From: Aedes albopictus
Taxonomy: Eukaryota; Arthropoda; Insecta; Diptera; Culicidae
Assembly (NCBI RefSeq): GCF_035046485.1
Contig: NC_085138.1
Coordinates: 360,967,238-361,031,237, forward strand
Length of the DNA stretch: 64,000 nucleotides
Direction: 5' to 3'
In this document: in pieces, positions 45,876 to 56,240 of the stretch
Layout of the letters: every line of letters begins with the position of its first letter
Position numbering within the stretch: the stretch's first letter is position 1
Translations under genes and position numbers: made by a program
Notes under the pieces: generated by a model
What the model was told of the DNA's origin: nothing
Seen by the model: only the letters and a program-made list of their open reading frames with translations
The model's database searches: none

Positions 45876-46047
45876 CACAGCGCACGAGTAACTTTCACGC
45901 AGCGAGCAAAAAGACAAAAGAATTTTCACGCAGATTTGTGTAACACCGGATCAGCACATTTTATGTGTTGATCCGGTGTTACACAAATCTGCGTGAAAAT
46001 TCTTTTGTCTTTTCGGTCGCTGCGTGAAAGTTACTCTTTGCGCTGTG
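45876..46047. mobile_element. 172-bp near-perfect hairpin MITE
   Basis: The two 86-bp arms begin CACAGCGCA and are nearly complementary throughout. The inner 50 bases (including GAATTTTCACGCAGATTTG and GTAACACCGGATCA) pair with one mismatch around a short loop near 45958-45965. A possible 3-bp ACA flank exists if the ends are extended by one base. Confidence 0.8.
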
Positions 46048-47158
46048 TACATCGAGTTCTGCGTGTAAGTTGATCGCGTTCTCGCTATTTCTCCTGCTCT
46101 GCATACCAACATACAGAGAGGCCTGTTAGTTGGTGTACACAGAAAAGTGCATTTTCTAAGCCCTCGCTCGTCGTCGTCTGTCGGAGCACATCTGCACAGC
46201 ATACATCACGGTGCTTCATTTACCGTTATTATATAAAAAAAATATACCATCAAAACCTGAAACGCCATTCTCTTTCTTTACCATTCCTACACCTCTGAAC
46301 AAATTTAAAAAAAAAATCGTTAGACGAAATTTTGAGTTACGCCCTTTTAAAGGGCCTAACCCCTAAAAAATCAGAGTTTCTATAGAAAACCATCATATTT
46401 CATGACAGAAGCATGCTTCTGACATCAAAACCTGGAACGCCATTCTCTTTCTTTATCATTCCTGCAGCTCTGGACAAATTTTCAAAGTAATCGTTAGTCG
46501 AAATTTTGAGTTACGCCCTTTTAAAGGGCCTAACCCCTAAAAAATCAGGGTTTCTAAAGAAAACCATCATATTTCATAACAAAGCATGCTTCTGCCATCA
46601 AAACGTGGAACACCATTCTCTTTCTTTATCATTCCTACACCTCTGGACAAATTTTTAAAATAATCGTTACACGAAATTTTGAGTTACGCCCTTTTAAAGC
46701 GCCTTACCCCTAATAAATTAGGGTTTCTACAGAATACCATCATATTTCATAACAGAAGCTGAAGTCCCAAATAATAAAAAGTACTATTAATAATGTTACA
46801 ATTTGATACTATGCACTAATATTACAGAATTTTGTATTAAAATTAGACGAATAGCAAACAATAAAAAAAACAGGGAAATTACCGGAAATTCGCTTAGAAC
46901 TGGTATTAAAAGTCCAGGATAATCATTACTATTGTATTTTCATGAAAGTTAATGTAATTTTTCTAAAGCATGATCTATACTTTTTTAATCTTACGGTACT
47001 AGATACGGAGGTCGAAATTAAATCAAAAGAATGAAAGAAAGAAAGAAAAGAATTTAAAGATTGCTTAGAGATCTTGAATTCTTTTTAGATGTGTTTTAAA
47101 GAGTTATAATTATTTTAAAAAAATGGGGTTTTCTATTATATTTTATATAATATATACT

Positions 47159-47244
47159 TATCCTTCCTAACGAATCGTAGGTAAAGGCTCAGTAACAGTG
47201 CACGGTTTGGGTCGAAAATGACCCCAATTTACAAGGAGGGTGCA
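47159..47244. mobile_element. Diverged copy of the TTAACCYTCC-type MITE
   Basis: The interior GGTTTGGGTCGAAAATGACC and right end ACAAGGAGGGTGCAA match the short element at 21151-21241. It lies in the centre of the 46207-48795 foldback element. Confidence 0.5.
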
Positions 47245-47824
47245 ATTTGTGAGGACGTCCCACTCACATGGCCATCTTGCTAATCGGACATCTTCGGTAA
47301 TATGTTGCTATAGCCTTGTTATATGTTAAATATGTTATTTAACATATAAATATGGATATAAATATGTTGTTTAAAAAGGTCGTTTTTTGCGTGACGAAAT
47401 TTGTGCATCGCCACTCCATATGACTAATATGAACATGTCTATAAAATAACAATACAAAACACTTACGTCCCATGCTATGAATGGCAATTGATACAAAAAT
47501 GATTGCTTTCTACATGTTTGAAAATATTACCCTTATATTAGCGTAATGGCCAATTTTTATACAAATACCAATACAAATAGTCAATATTAGCGCATAGTAT
47601 AAAATTGTAGCATTATTTTTGATACTTTTTATTATTTGGGACTTCAAGGCATGCTTTTGTTATGAAATATGAAGGTTTTCTATAGAAACCCTGATTTTTT
47701 AGGATTAGGCCCTTTAAAAGGGCGTAACTCAAAATTTCGACTAACGATTACTTTAAAAATTTGTCCAGAGGTGTAGGAATGATAAAGAAAGAGAATGGCG
47801 TTCCAGGTTTTGATGTCAGAAGCA

Positions 47825-48406
47825 GAGATGCCAGATAGGGGAAATTACCTATTCTCGGCCGTTTTGTTCTCTTCGTCTTGGGGGTTTTTGTGAACCCTAT
47901 TGAACTCAGAGTTGGCTTCAAATCCTTCCCAACTAAGCTGAATGATATGGCCAAGTTTCAGGCAATTTGGTTGACCAAAACCCCCCATGACGAAGAGAAC
48001 AAACCTGCCGATAATACCCAATGTCACCCTATACAGATTTTTCTGTATTATACAGATTTTTTACCTTCTATACAGACAAGATACAGAGTACAGAAAATAC
48101 AGATTTTTGAAGTTTGATACAGATTTCTCCAGAAAGCATAAAAATTGAAGTTATATTCAAAAAAATCAATGGAAACTTTATGAATTGCTGCTTAAACTTT
48201 TAAAGAATTATGAAAATTTGTACATTTTCACTCATGTTTTAGAAAAATAAAAACCTATAAAAATTTTAAACCGTGAAAAAGTAGTACATTTTTGTTAGTT
48301 TCTATTGAAATCTAGGACTCTCGGTGTCTGCTATACCCTGAAAAACGGCGATACAGAAAAATCTGTATTAATACAAATTTTTGATAAAAATAATCTGGCA
48401 TCTCCG
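47825..48406. mobile_element. 582-bp MITE with GAGATGCCAG ends in the arm of the foldback element
   Basis: GAGATGCCAG at 47825 and CTGGCATCTC ending at 48404 are inverted repeats. The 10-bp direct repeat GTCAGAAGCA lies at 47815-47824 and 48407-48416. Inside is a further inverted repeat of about 40 bp per arm at roughly 47849-48016 (CTTCGTCTTGGGGGTTTT with its partner). Tandem-like words ATACAGATTTTT follow at 48030-48120 and 48350-48365. Confidence 0.7.
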
Positions 48407-48795
48407 GTCAGAAGCATGCTTTTGTTATGAAATATGATGGTTTTCTATAGAAACCCTGATTTTTTAGGGGTTAGGCCCTTTAAAAGGGCGTAACTCAAAA
48501 TTTCGACTAACGATTACTTTAAAAAATTGTCCAGAGGTGCAGGAATGATAAAGAAAGAGAATGGCGTTCCAGGTTTTGATGTCAGAAGCATGCTTCTGTT
48601 ATGAAATATGATGGTTTTCTATAGAAACCCTGATTTTTTAGGGGTTAGGCCCTTTAAAAGGGCGTAACTCAAAATTTCGTCTAACGATTTTTTTAAAAAA
48701 TTGTCCAGAGGTGTAGGAATGGTAAAGAAAGAGAATGGCGTTTCAGGTTTTGATGGTATATTTTTTTTTATAATAACGGTAAATGAAGCACCGTG

Positions 48796-49250
48796 TACAA
48801 CGACGAATCTCGTTTCCCTAGCAAACCCCCCTAGCCGCACAAACTCCAATCGCGTGATCGTTGTCTACCTTCTACACAGTCAGTCTCTAAGCGACCAGCT
48901 TCTCTTCCATTTTCTACTTGAATGCAGTTTTCGTGCTGAGCTGCATCATCGTACCTACCAGGTTCACGGCGTTGCTTTTCTGCATCTTTCCAAAGGGATC
49001 GAGCGATGCAGCAATGCAGCATGCTTTGTTGTTTGTTGGTGCAGCTATGCCGTCAGCTTAATTCTCTGGGGGCAGTTTCTAGATGGTAAGTAATTAAATG
49101 CAAATTTAAATACTATGGGCATATCTATGAGCCCTTGATAATGCCATGGTTTAAAAGTGACAATGAAATTCACAAACTGGTAATCGGAAAAAGAAAGAAC
49201 AATTTCTACTGCGCAAGATTGCATCAGAATTGTGAGCAGAATATAACTGT
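48796..49250. other. Unique-looking segment with a possible 5' splice site
   Basis: GC-balanced DNA ends at 49083-49090 with GATGGTAAGT, a strong 5' splice-site consensus. The open frame around 48701-49093 overlaps the foldback element end and has no recognised domain, so a coding exon is unsupported; a noncoding exon remains possible. Confidence 0.3.
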
Positions 49251-51069
49251 TTGAACCCTGTTTCAGGATTCTGTACGAATCCTGTGCCAAGATTTTGTAG
49301 CTATCCTGGTCTGGATTATGTCAGAATCCTGGTCAGGATTCTGTTGGAATTCTGGACAAAATTCTTATGAAATCCTCATCAGGATGCTTTTGGACTCTTG
49401 GTCAGAATTCTAAATTCTGTTGAAATCCTGGTCAAAATTCTATTGGAATCCTGGTGTAGATCCTGTTGAAATCTTCGTTTGGATTCTGTTGGAATTCTGT
49501 TGGAATCCTGTTCATGATTCTCTCGGAGTCCTGTTCAGGATTCTGGTGGAACCCTATTCAGAATTCTCCTGGAATTCTGTTCAGGATTCTGCTGGAATCC
49601 TGTTCAGGATTCGCCTGGAATCCTGTTCAGGATTCGCCTGGAATCCTGTTCAGGATTCGCCTAGAATCCTGTTCAGGATTCGCCTAGAATCCTGTTCAGG
49701 ATTCGCCTAGAATCCTGTTCAGGATTCGCCTAGAATCCTGTTCAGGATTCGCCTGGAATGCTGTTCAGGATTCGCCTGGAATCCTGTTCAGAATTCGCCT
49801 GGAATCCTGTTACGGATTCGCCTGGAATGCTGTTCAGGATTCACCTGGAATGCTGTTCAGGATTCGCCTGGAATCCTGTTCAGGATTCGCCTGGAATCCT
49901 GTTAAGGATTCTGCTGGAATCACGTTCAGGATTCTGCTGGAATCCTGTGCAGGATTCTGCTTTATTTCTGTTCAAGGTTCTGCTGGAATCCTGTTCAGGA
50001 TTCTGCTGGAATCCTGTTCAGGATTCTGCTGGAATCCTATTCAGGATTCTGCTGAAATCCTGTTCAGGATTCTGCTTTAATCCTGTTCAAGATTCTGCTG
50101 GAATCCTGTTCAGGATTTTGCTGGAATCCTGTTCAGGATTCTGCTAGAATCATGTTCAGGATTCTGCTGAAATCCTGTTCAGGATTCTGCTGGAATCCTG
50201 TTCAGGATTCTGCTTTAATCCTGTTGAAGATTCTGTTGGAATCCTGTTCAGGATTCGACTGGAATCCTCTTCAGGATTCTACTGGAATCCTCTTTTGGAT
50301 TGTACTGGAATCCTCTTCAGGATTCTACTGAAATCCTCTTCAGGATTCTACTGGAATCCTCTTCAGGATTCTACTGGAATCCTCTTCAGGATTCTAATGG
50401 AATCCTCTTCAGGATTCTACTGGAATCCTATTCAGGATTCTACTGGAATCTTCTTCAGGATTCTACTGGAATCCTCCTTTGGATTCTACTGGAATCCTCT
50501 TCAGGATTCTACTGGAATCCTCTTCAGGATTCTACTGGAATCTTCTTCAGGATTCTACTGGAATCCTCCTTTGGATTCTACTGGAATCCTCTTCAGGATT
50601 CTACTGGAATCTTCTTCAGGATTCTACTGGAATCCTCCTTTGGATTCTACTGGAATCCTCTTCAGGATTCTACTGGAATCCTCTTCAGGATTCTACTGGA
50701 ATCCTCTTCGGGATTCTACTGGAATCCTATTCAGGATTATACTGGAATCCTGTTCAGGATTATACTGGAATCCTCTTCAGGATTCTCCTGGAATCCTCTT
50801 CAGGAGTCTCCTGGAATCCTGTTCAGGATTCTCCTGGAATCCTGTTCAGGATTCTCCTGGAATCCTGTTCAGGATTCTCCTGGAATCCTGTTCAGGATTC
50901 TCCTGGAATCCTGTTCAGGATTCTCCTGGAATCCTGTTCCAGGATTCTCTTGGAATCCTGATCAGGAATCTCCTGGAATCCTGTTCAGGATTCTCCTGGA
51001 ATCCTGTTCAGGATTCTGCTGGATTCCTGTTCAGGATTCTGCTGGATTCCTGTTCAGGATTCTGCAGGA

Positions 51070-51965
51070 ATCCTGTTCAGGATTCTGCTGGAATCCTGTT
51101 CCAGGATTCTGCTGGAATCCTGTTCCAGGATTCTGCTGGAATCCTGTTCCAGGATTCTGCTGGAATCCTGTTCCAGGATTCTGCTGGAATCCTGTTCCAG
51201 GATTCTGCTGGAATCCTGTTCCAGGATTCTGCTGGAATCCTGTTCCAGGATTCTGCTGGAATCCTGTTCCAGGATTCTGCTGGAATCCTGTTCCAGGATT
51301 CTGCTGGAATCCTGTTCCAGGATTCTGCTGGAAGCCTGTTCCAGGGTTCTGCTGGAATCCTGTTCCAGGATTCTGCTGGAATCCTGTTCCAGGATTCTGC
51401 TGGAATCCTGTTCCAGGATTCTGCTGGAATCCTGTTCCAGGATTCTGCTGGAATCCTGTTCCAGGATTCTGCTGGAATCCTGTTCCAGGATTCTGCTGGA
51501 ATCCTGTTCCAGGATTCTGCTGGAATCCTGTTCCAGGATTCTGCTGGAATCCTGTTCCAGGATTCTGCTGGAATCCTGTTCCAGGATTCTGCTGGAATCC
51601 TGTTCCAGGATTCTGCTGGAATCCTGTTCCAGGATTCTGCTGGAATCCTGTTCCAGGATTCTGCTGGAATCCTGTTCCAGGATTCTGCTGGAATCCTGTT
51701 CCAGGATTCTGCTGGAATCCTGTTCCAGGATTCTGCTGGAATCCTGTTCCAGGATTCTGCTGGAATCCTGTTCCAGGATTCTGCTGGAATCCTGTTCCAG
51801 GATTCTGCTGGAATCCTGTTCCAGGATTCTGCTGGAATCCTGTTCCAGGATTCTGCTGGAATCCTGTTCCAGGATTCTGCTGGAATCCTGTTCCAGGATT
51901 CTGCTGGAATCCTGTTCCAGGATTCTGCTGGAATCCTGTTCCAGGATTCTGCTGGAATCCTGTTC
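51070..51965 (+). repeat. 24-bp homogeneous sub-array (about 36 copies) inside array III
   Basis: The spacer gains one C (GTTCC), so the unit becomes 24 bp and the palindrome becomes GAATCCTG-TTC-CAGGATTC with 8-bp arms. Copies are almost identical; the only clearly variant one is near 51331-51350 (AAGCCTG, AGGGTTC). Because 24 is a multiple of 3, each frame repeats every 8 residues (for example SAGILFQD). Confidence 0.95.
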
Positions 51966-52063
51966 AGGATTCTGCTGGAATCCTGTTCAGGATTCGACTA
52001 GAATCCTGTTCAGGATTCGCCTGGAATCCTGTTCAGGTTTTGCCTGGAATCCTGTTCAGGATT

Positions 52064-52318
52064 CGCTTCTTCTTCTTCTTCTTTATGGCTCGACGTCCCC
52101 ACTGGGACTTGGCCTGCCTCGCTTCAACTTAGTGTTCTTTGAGCACTTCCACAGTTGTTCATTGAAGGGCTTTCTTTGCCTGCCATTGCATGAATTTGTA
52201 TATTGTGAGGCATGTACAATGATACGCTATGCCCAGGGAGTCGAGAAAATTTTCCCGACCGGAACGGGAATCGAACCCGCCGTCTCCGGATTGGCAATCC
52301 TTAGCCTTAACCACTGGA
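52064..52318 (-). mobile_element. tRNA-derived SINE inserted in satellite array III
   Basis: On the minus strand it reads GTGGTTAAGGCTAAGGATTG (A-box region), then GGCGGGTTCGATTCCCG (B box), CTCCCTGGGCATAGCGTAT and CTGTGGAAGTGCTC. It ends in TAAAGAAGAAGAAGAAG. This is the same family as the element at 19390-19676. Satellite units flank it on both sides; a unique target duplication cannot be seen because the target is itself repetitive. Confidence 0.85.
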
Positions 52319-55300
52319 ATCCTTTTCAGGATTCGCCTGGAATCCTGTTCAGGATTCGCCTGGAATCCTGTTCAGGATTCTGTTGGAATCCTGTTCAGGA
52401 TTCGCCTGAAATCCTGTTCAGGATTCGCCTGGGATTCTGTTCAGGATTCGCCTGGAATCCTGTTCAGGATTTGCCTGGAATCCTGTTCAGGGTTCGCCGG
52501 GTGTTCTGTTCAGGATTCGCCTGGAATCCTGTTCAGGATTCGCCTGGAATCCTGCTCAGGATTCGCTTGGAATCCTGCTCAGGATTCGCTTGGAATCCTG
52601 TTCAGGATTCCCCTGGAATCCTGTTCAGGAATCTCCTGGAATCCTGTTCAGGATTTGCCTGGAATCATGTTCAGAATTCGCCTGGAATCCTGCTCAGGAT
52701 TCGCTTGGAATCCTGCTCAGGATTCGCTTGGAATCCTGTTCAGGATTCGCCTGGAATCCTGTTCAGGAATTTCCTGGAATCCTGTTCAGGATTCTGTTGG
52801 AATCCTGTTCAGGATTCGCCTGGAATCCTGTTCAGGATTCGCCTGAAATCCTGTTCAGGATTCGCCTGGAATCCTTTTTAGGATTCGCCTGGAATCCTGT
52901 TCAGGATTCGCCTGGAATCCTGTTCAGGATTCGCCTGGAATCCTGTTCAGGATTCGCCTGGAATCCTGTTCAGGATTCGCCTGGAATCCTGCTCAGGATT
53001 CGCCTGGAATCCTGTTCAGGATTCGCCTGGAATCCTGTTCAGGATTCGCCTGGAATCCTGTTCAGGATTCGCCTGGAATCCTGTTCACGATTCGCCTGGA
53101 ATCCTGTTCACGATTCGCCTGGAATCCTGCTCAGGATTCGCCTGAAATCCTGTTCAGGATTCGCCTGGAATCCTGTTCAGGATTCGCCTGGAATCCTGTT
53201 CAGGATTCGCCTGGAATCCTGTTCAGGATTCGCCTGGAATCCTGTTCAGGATTCGCCTGGAATCCTGTTCAGGATTCGCCTGGAATCCTGTTCAGGATTC
53301 GCCTGGAATCCTGTTCAGGATTCGCCTGGAATCCTGTTCAGGATTCGCCTGGAATCCTGTTCAGGATTCGCTTGGAATCCTGTTCAGGATTCGCCTGGAA
53401 TCCTGTTCAGGATTCGCCTGGAATCCTGTTCAGGATTTGCCTGGAATCCTGTTCAGGATTCGCCTGGAATCCTGTTCAGGATTCGCCTGGAATCCTGTTC
53501 AGGATTCGCCTGGAATCCTGTTCAGGATTCGCCTGGAATCCTGTTCAGGATTCGCCTGGAATCCTGTTCAGGATTCGCCTGGAATCCTGTTCAGGATTCG
53601 CCTGGAATCCTGTTCAGGATTCGCCTGGAATCCTGTTCAGGATTCGCCTGGAATCCTGTTCAGGATTCGCCTGGAATCCTGTTCAGGATTCGCCTGGAAT
53701 CCTGTTCAGGATTCGCCTGGAATCCTTTTCAGGATTCGCCTGGAATCCTGTTCAGGATTCGCCTGGAATCCTGTTCAGGATTCGCCTGGAAACCTGTTCA
53801 GGATTCGCCCAAGGGGGAGTCGCTGAGCACATCTTTACTTGCGCCAATTATTTTCAGTGTGCCACCTGGAATCGCCAGTGTGCCGCCTGGAATCCTGTTC
53901 AGGATTCGCTTGGAATCCTGTTCAGGATTCGCCTGGAATCCTGTTCAGGATTCGCCTGGAATCCTGTTCAGGATTCGCCTGGAATCCTGTTCAGGATTCG
54001 CTTGGAATCCTGTTCAGGATTCGCCTGGAATCCTGTTCAGGATTCGCCTGGAATCCTGTTCAGGATTCGCCTGGAATCCTGTTCAGGATTCGCCTGGAAT
54101 CCTGTTCAGGATTCGTCTGGAATCCTGTTCAGGATTCGCCTGGAATCCTGTTCAGGATTCGCCTGGAATCCTGTTCAGGATTCGCCTGGAATCCTGTTCA
54201 GGATTCGCCTGGAATCCTGTTCAGGATTCGCCTGGAATCCTGTTCAGGATTCGCCTGGAATCCTGTTCAGGATTCGCCTTGAATCCTGTTCAGGATTCGC
54301 CTGGAATCCTGTTCAGGATTCGCCTGGAATCCTGTTCAGGATTCGCCTGGAATCCTGTTCAGGATTCGCCTGGAATCCTGTTCAGGATTCGCCTGGAATC
54401 CTGTTCAGGATTCGCCTGGAATCCTGTTCAGGATTCGCCTGGAATCCTGTTCAGGATTCGCCTGGAATCCTGTTCAGGATTCGCCTGGAATCCTGTTCAG
54501 GATTCGCCTGGAATCCTGTTCAGGATTCGCCTGGAATCCTGTTCAGGATTCGCTTGGAATCCTGTTCAGGATTCGCCTGGAATCCTGTTCAGGATTCGCC
54601 TGGAATCCTGTTTAGGATTCGCCTGGAATCCTGTTCAGGATTCGCCTGGAATCCTGTTCAGGATTCGCCTGGAATCCTGAACAGAATTCCAGGCGAATCC
54701 TGATCAGGATTCGCCTGGAATTCTGTTCAGGATTCGCCTGGAATCCTGTTCAGGGTTCGCCTGGAATCCTGTCCAGGATTCGCCTGGAATCCTGTTCAGG
54801 ATTCGCCTGGAATTCTGTTCAGGATTCGCCTGGAATTCTGTGCAGGATTCGCCTGGAATCCTGTTCAGGATTCGCCTGGAATCCTGTTCAGGATTCGCCT
54901 GGAATCCTGTTCAGGATTCGCCTGGAATCCTGTTCAGGATTCGCCTGGAATCCTGTTCAGGATTCGCCTGGAATCCTGTTCAGGATTCGCCTGGAATCCT
55001 GTTCAGGATTCGCCTGGAATCCTGTTCAGGATTCGCCTGGAATCCTGTTCAGGATTCGCCTGGAATCCTGTTCAGGATTCGCCTGGAATCCTGTTCAGGA
55101 TTCGCCTGGAATCCTGTTCAGGATTCGCCTGGAATCCTGTTCAGGATTCGCCTGGAATCCTGTTCAGGATTCGCCTGGAATCCTGTTCAGGATTCGCCTG
55201 GAATCCTGTTCAAGATTCGCCCGGAATCCTGTTCAGGATTCGCCTGGAATTCTGTTCAGGATTATGCTGGAGTCCTGTTCAGGATTCGCCTGGAATCCTC

Positions 55301-56240
55301 TTCAGGGTTCGCCTGGAATCCTGTCCAGGATTCGCCTGGAATCCTGTTCAGGATTCGCCTGGAATTCTGTTCAGGATTCGCCTGGAATTTTGTGCAGGAT
55401 TCGCCTGGAATCCTGTTCAGGATTCGCCCGGAATCCTGTTTAGGATTCGCCCGGAATCCTGTTCAGGATTCGCCCGGAATCCTGTTCAGGATTCGCCCGG
55501 AATCCTGTTCAGGATTCGCCCGGAATCCTGTTCAGGATTCGCCCGGAATCCTGTTCAGGATTCGCCCGGAATCCTGTTCAGGATTCGCCCGGAATCCTGT
55601 TCAGGATTCGCCCGGAATCCTGTTCAGGATTCTGCTGGAATCCTGTTCAGGATTCTGCTGGAATCCTGTTCAGGATTCTGCTGGAATCCTGTTCAGGATT
55701 CTGTTGGAATCCTGTTCAGCATTCTGTTGGAATTCTGTTCAGGATTCTGTTGGAATCATGCTCAGGACTCTGTCGAAATCCTGTTCAGGATTCTGTTGAA
55801 AGCCTCTGGTTGAATCCTGTTCAGGATTCTGGTTGAATCCTGCTCAGCATTCTGGTTGAATCCTGCTCAGAATTCTGGTTGAATCCTGCTTAGGATTTTG
55901 GTTAAATCCTGCTCAGGATTCTGGTTGAATTCTTCTCAGAATTCGGGTTGAATCCTTCTCAGGACTCGGGTTGAATCCTTCTCAGGACTCGGGTTGAATC
56001 CTTTTCAGGATTCGGGTTGAATCCTATTCAGGATTCGGGTTGAGTCCTTCTCAGGATTCAGGTTGAATCCTTTTCTGGTAGAACCCTGCTTAGGATTCTG
56101 GTAGAACCCTGCTCAGGATTCTGGCGGAATCTTTCTCATGATTATGATAAAATCCTTCTCAGATTTCCAGTAGAAGCTTGCTCAGGGTTACGGAAGTATT
56201 TCTTTAAGGATTCTTGTAGATTCTTGTTCAGGATTGTGGT

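Larger units (their letters stand above)
46207..48795. mobile_element. 2.6-kb foldback element with tandem subrepeats in both arms
   Basis: The outer ends CACGGTGCTTCATTTACCG and their complement bound the element at 46207 and 48795. Each arm carries three tandem copies of a subrepeat of about 175 bp containing CGCCATTCTCTTTCTTTA, TTGAGTTACGCCCTTTTAAA, GGGCCTAACCCCTAAAAAATC and ATCATATTTCAT. Copies in the left arm start at 46251, 46426 and 46599. The inner ends continue as CTGAAGTCCCAAATAATAAA on the left and the complement on the right. The right arm is interrupted by a MITE at 47825-48406. The flanks read TACAT and TACAA, only approximate. No transposase frame is present. Confidence 0.8.
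49255..56240 (+). repeat. Satellite array III: 23- and 24-bp palindromic units, about 290 copies
   Basis: The unit is GAATCCT, spacer GTTC (or CTTC), AGGATTC, and a linker. The linker is GCCTG in most of 49600-49910 and 52320-55620, TGCTG near 49910-50240 and 55630-55700, TACTG near 50270-50760 and TCCTG near 50780-51010. A 24-bp block lies at about 51070-51965. From 55700 to 56240 the units decay (TGGTT linkers). A SINE at 52064-52318, a short foreign island at about 53806-53885 and one inverted unit at 54676-54731 interrupt it. Plus-strand frames up to about 696 codons are satellite artefacts. Confidence 0.95.

Noticed and set aside
52226..52318. Genuine tRNA gene on the minus strand
   Set aside because: It is the head of a SINE with an AAG tail and lacks a complete cloverleaf.
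50295..54703. Very long plus-strand open frames (up to about 696 codons) in satellite array III
   Set aside because: The 23/24-bp unit lacks stop codons in the three plus frames, so frames stay open by chance. Overlapping frames are equally long and the peptides are pure repeat translations.
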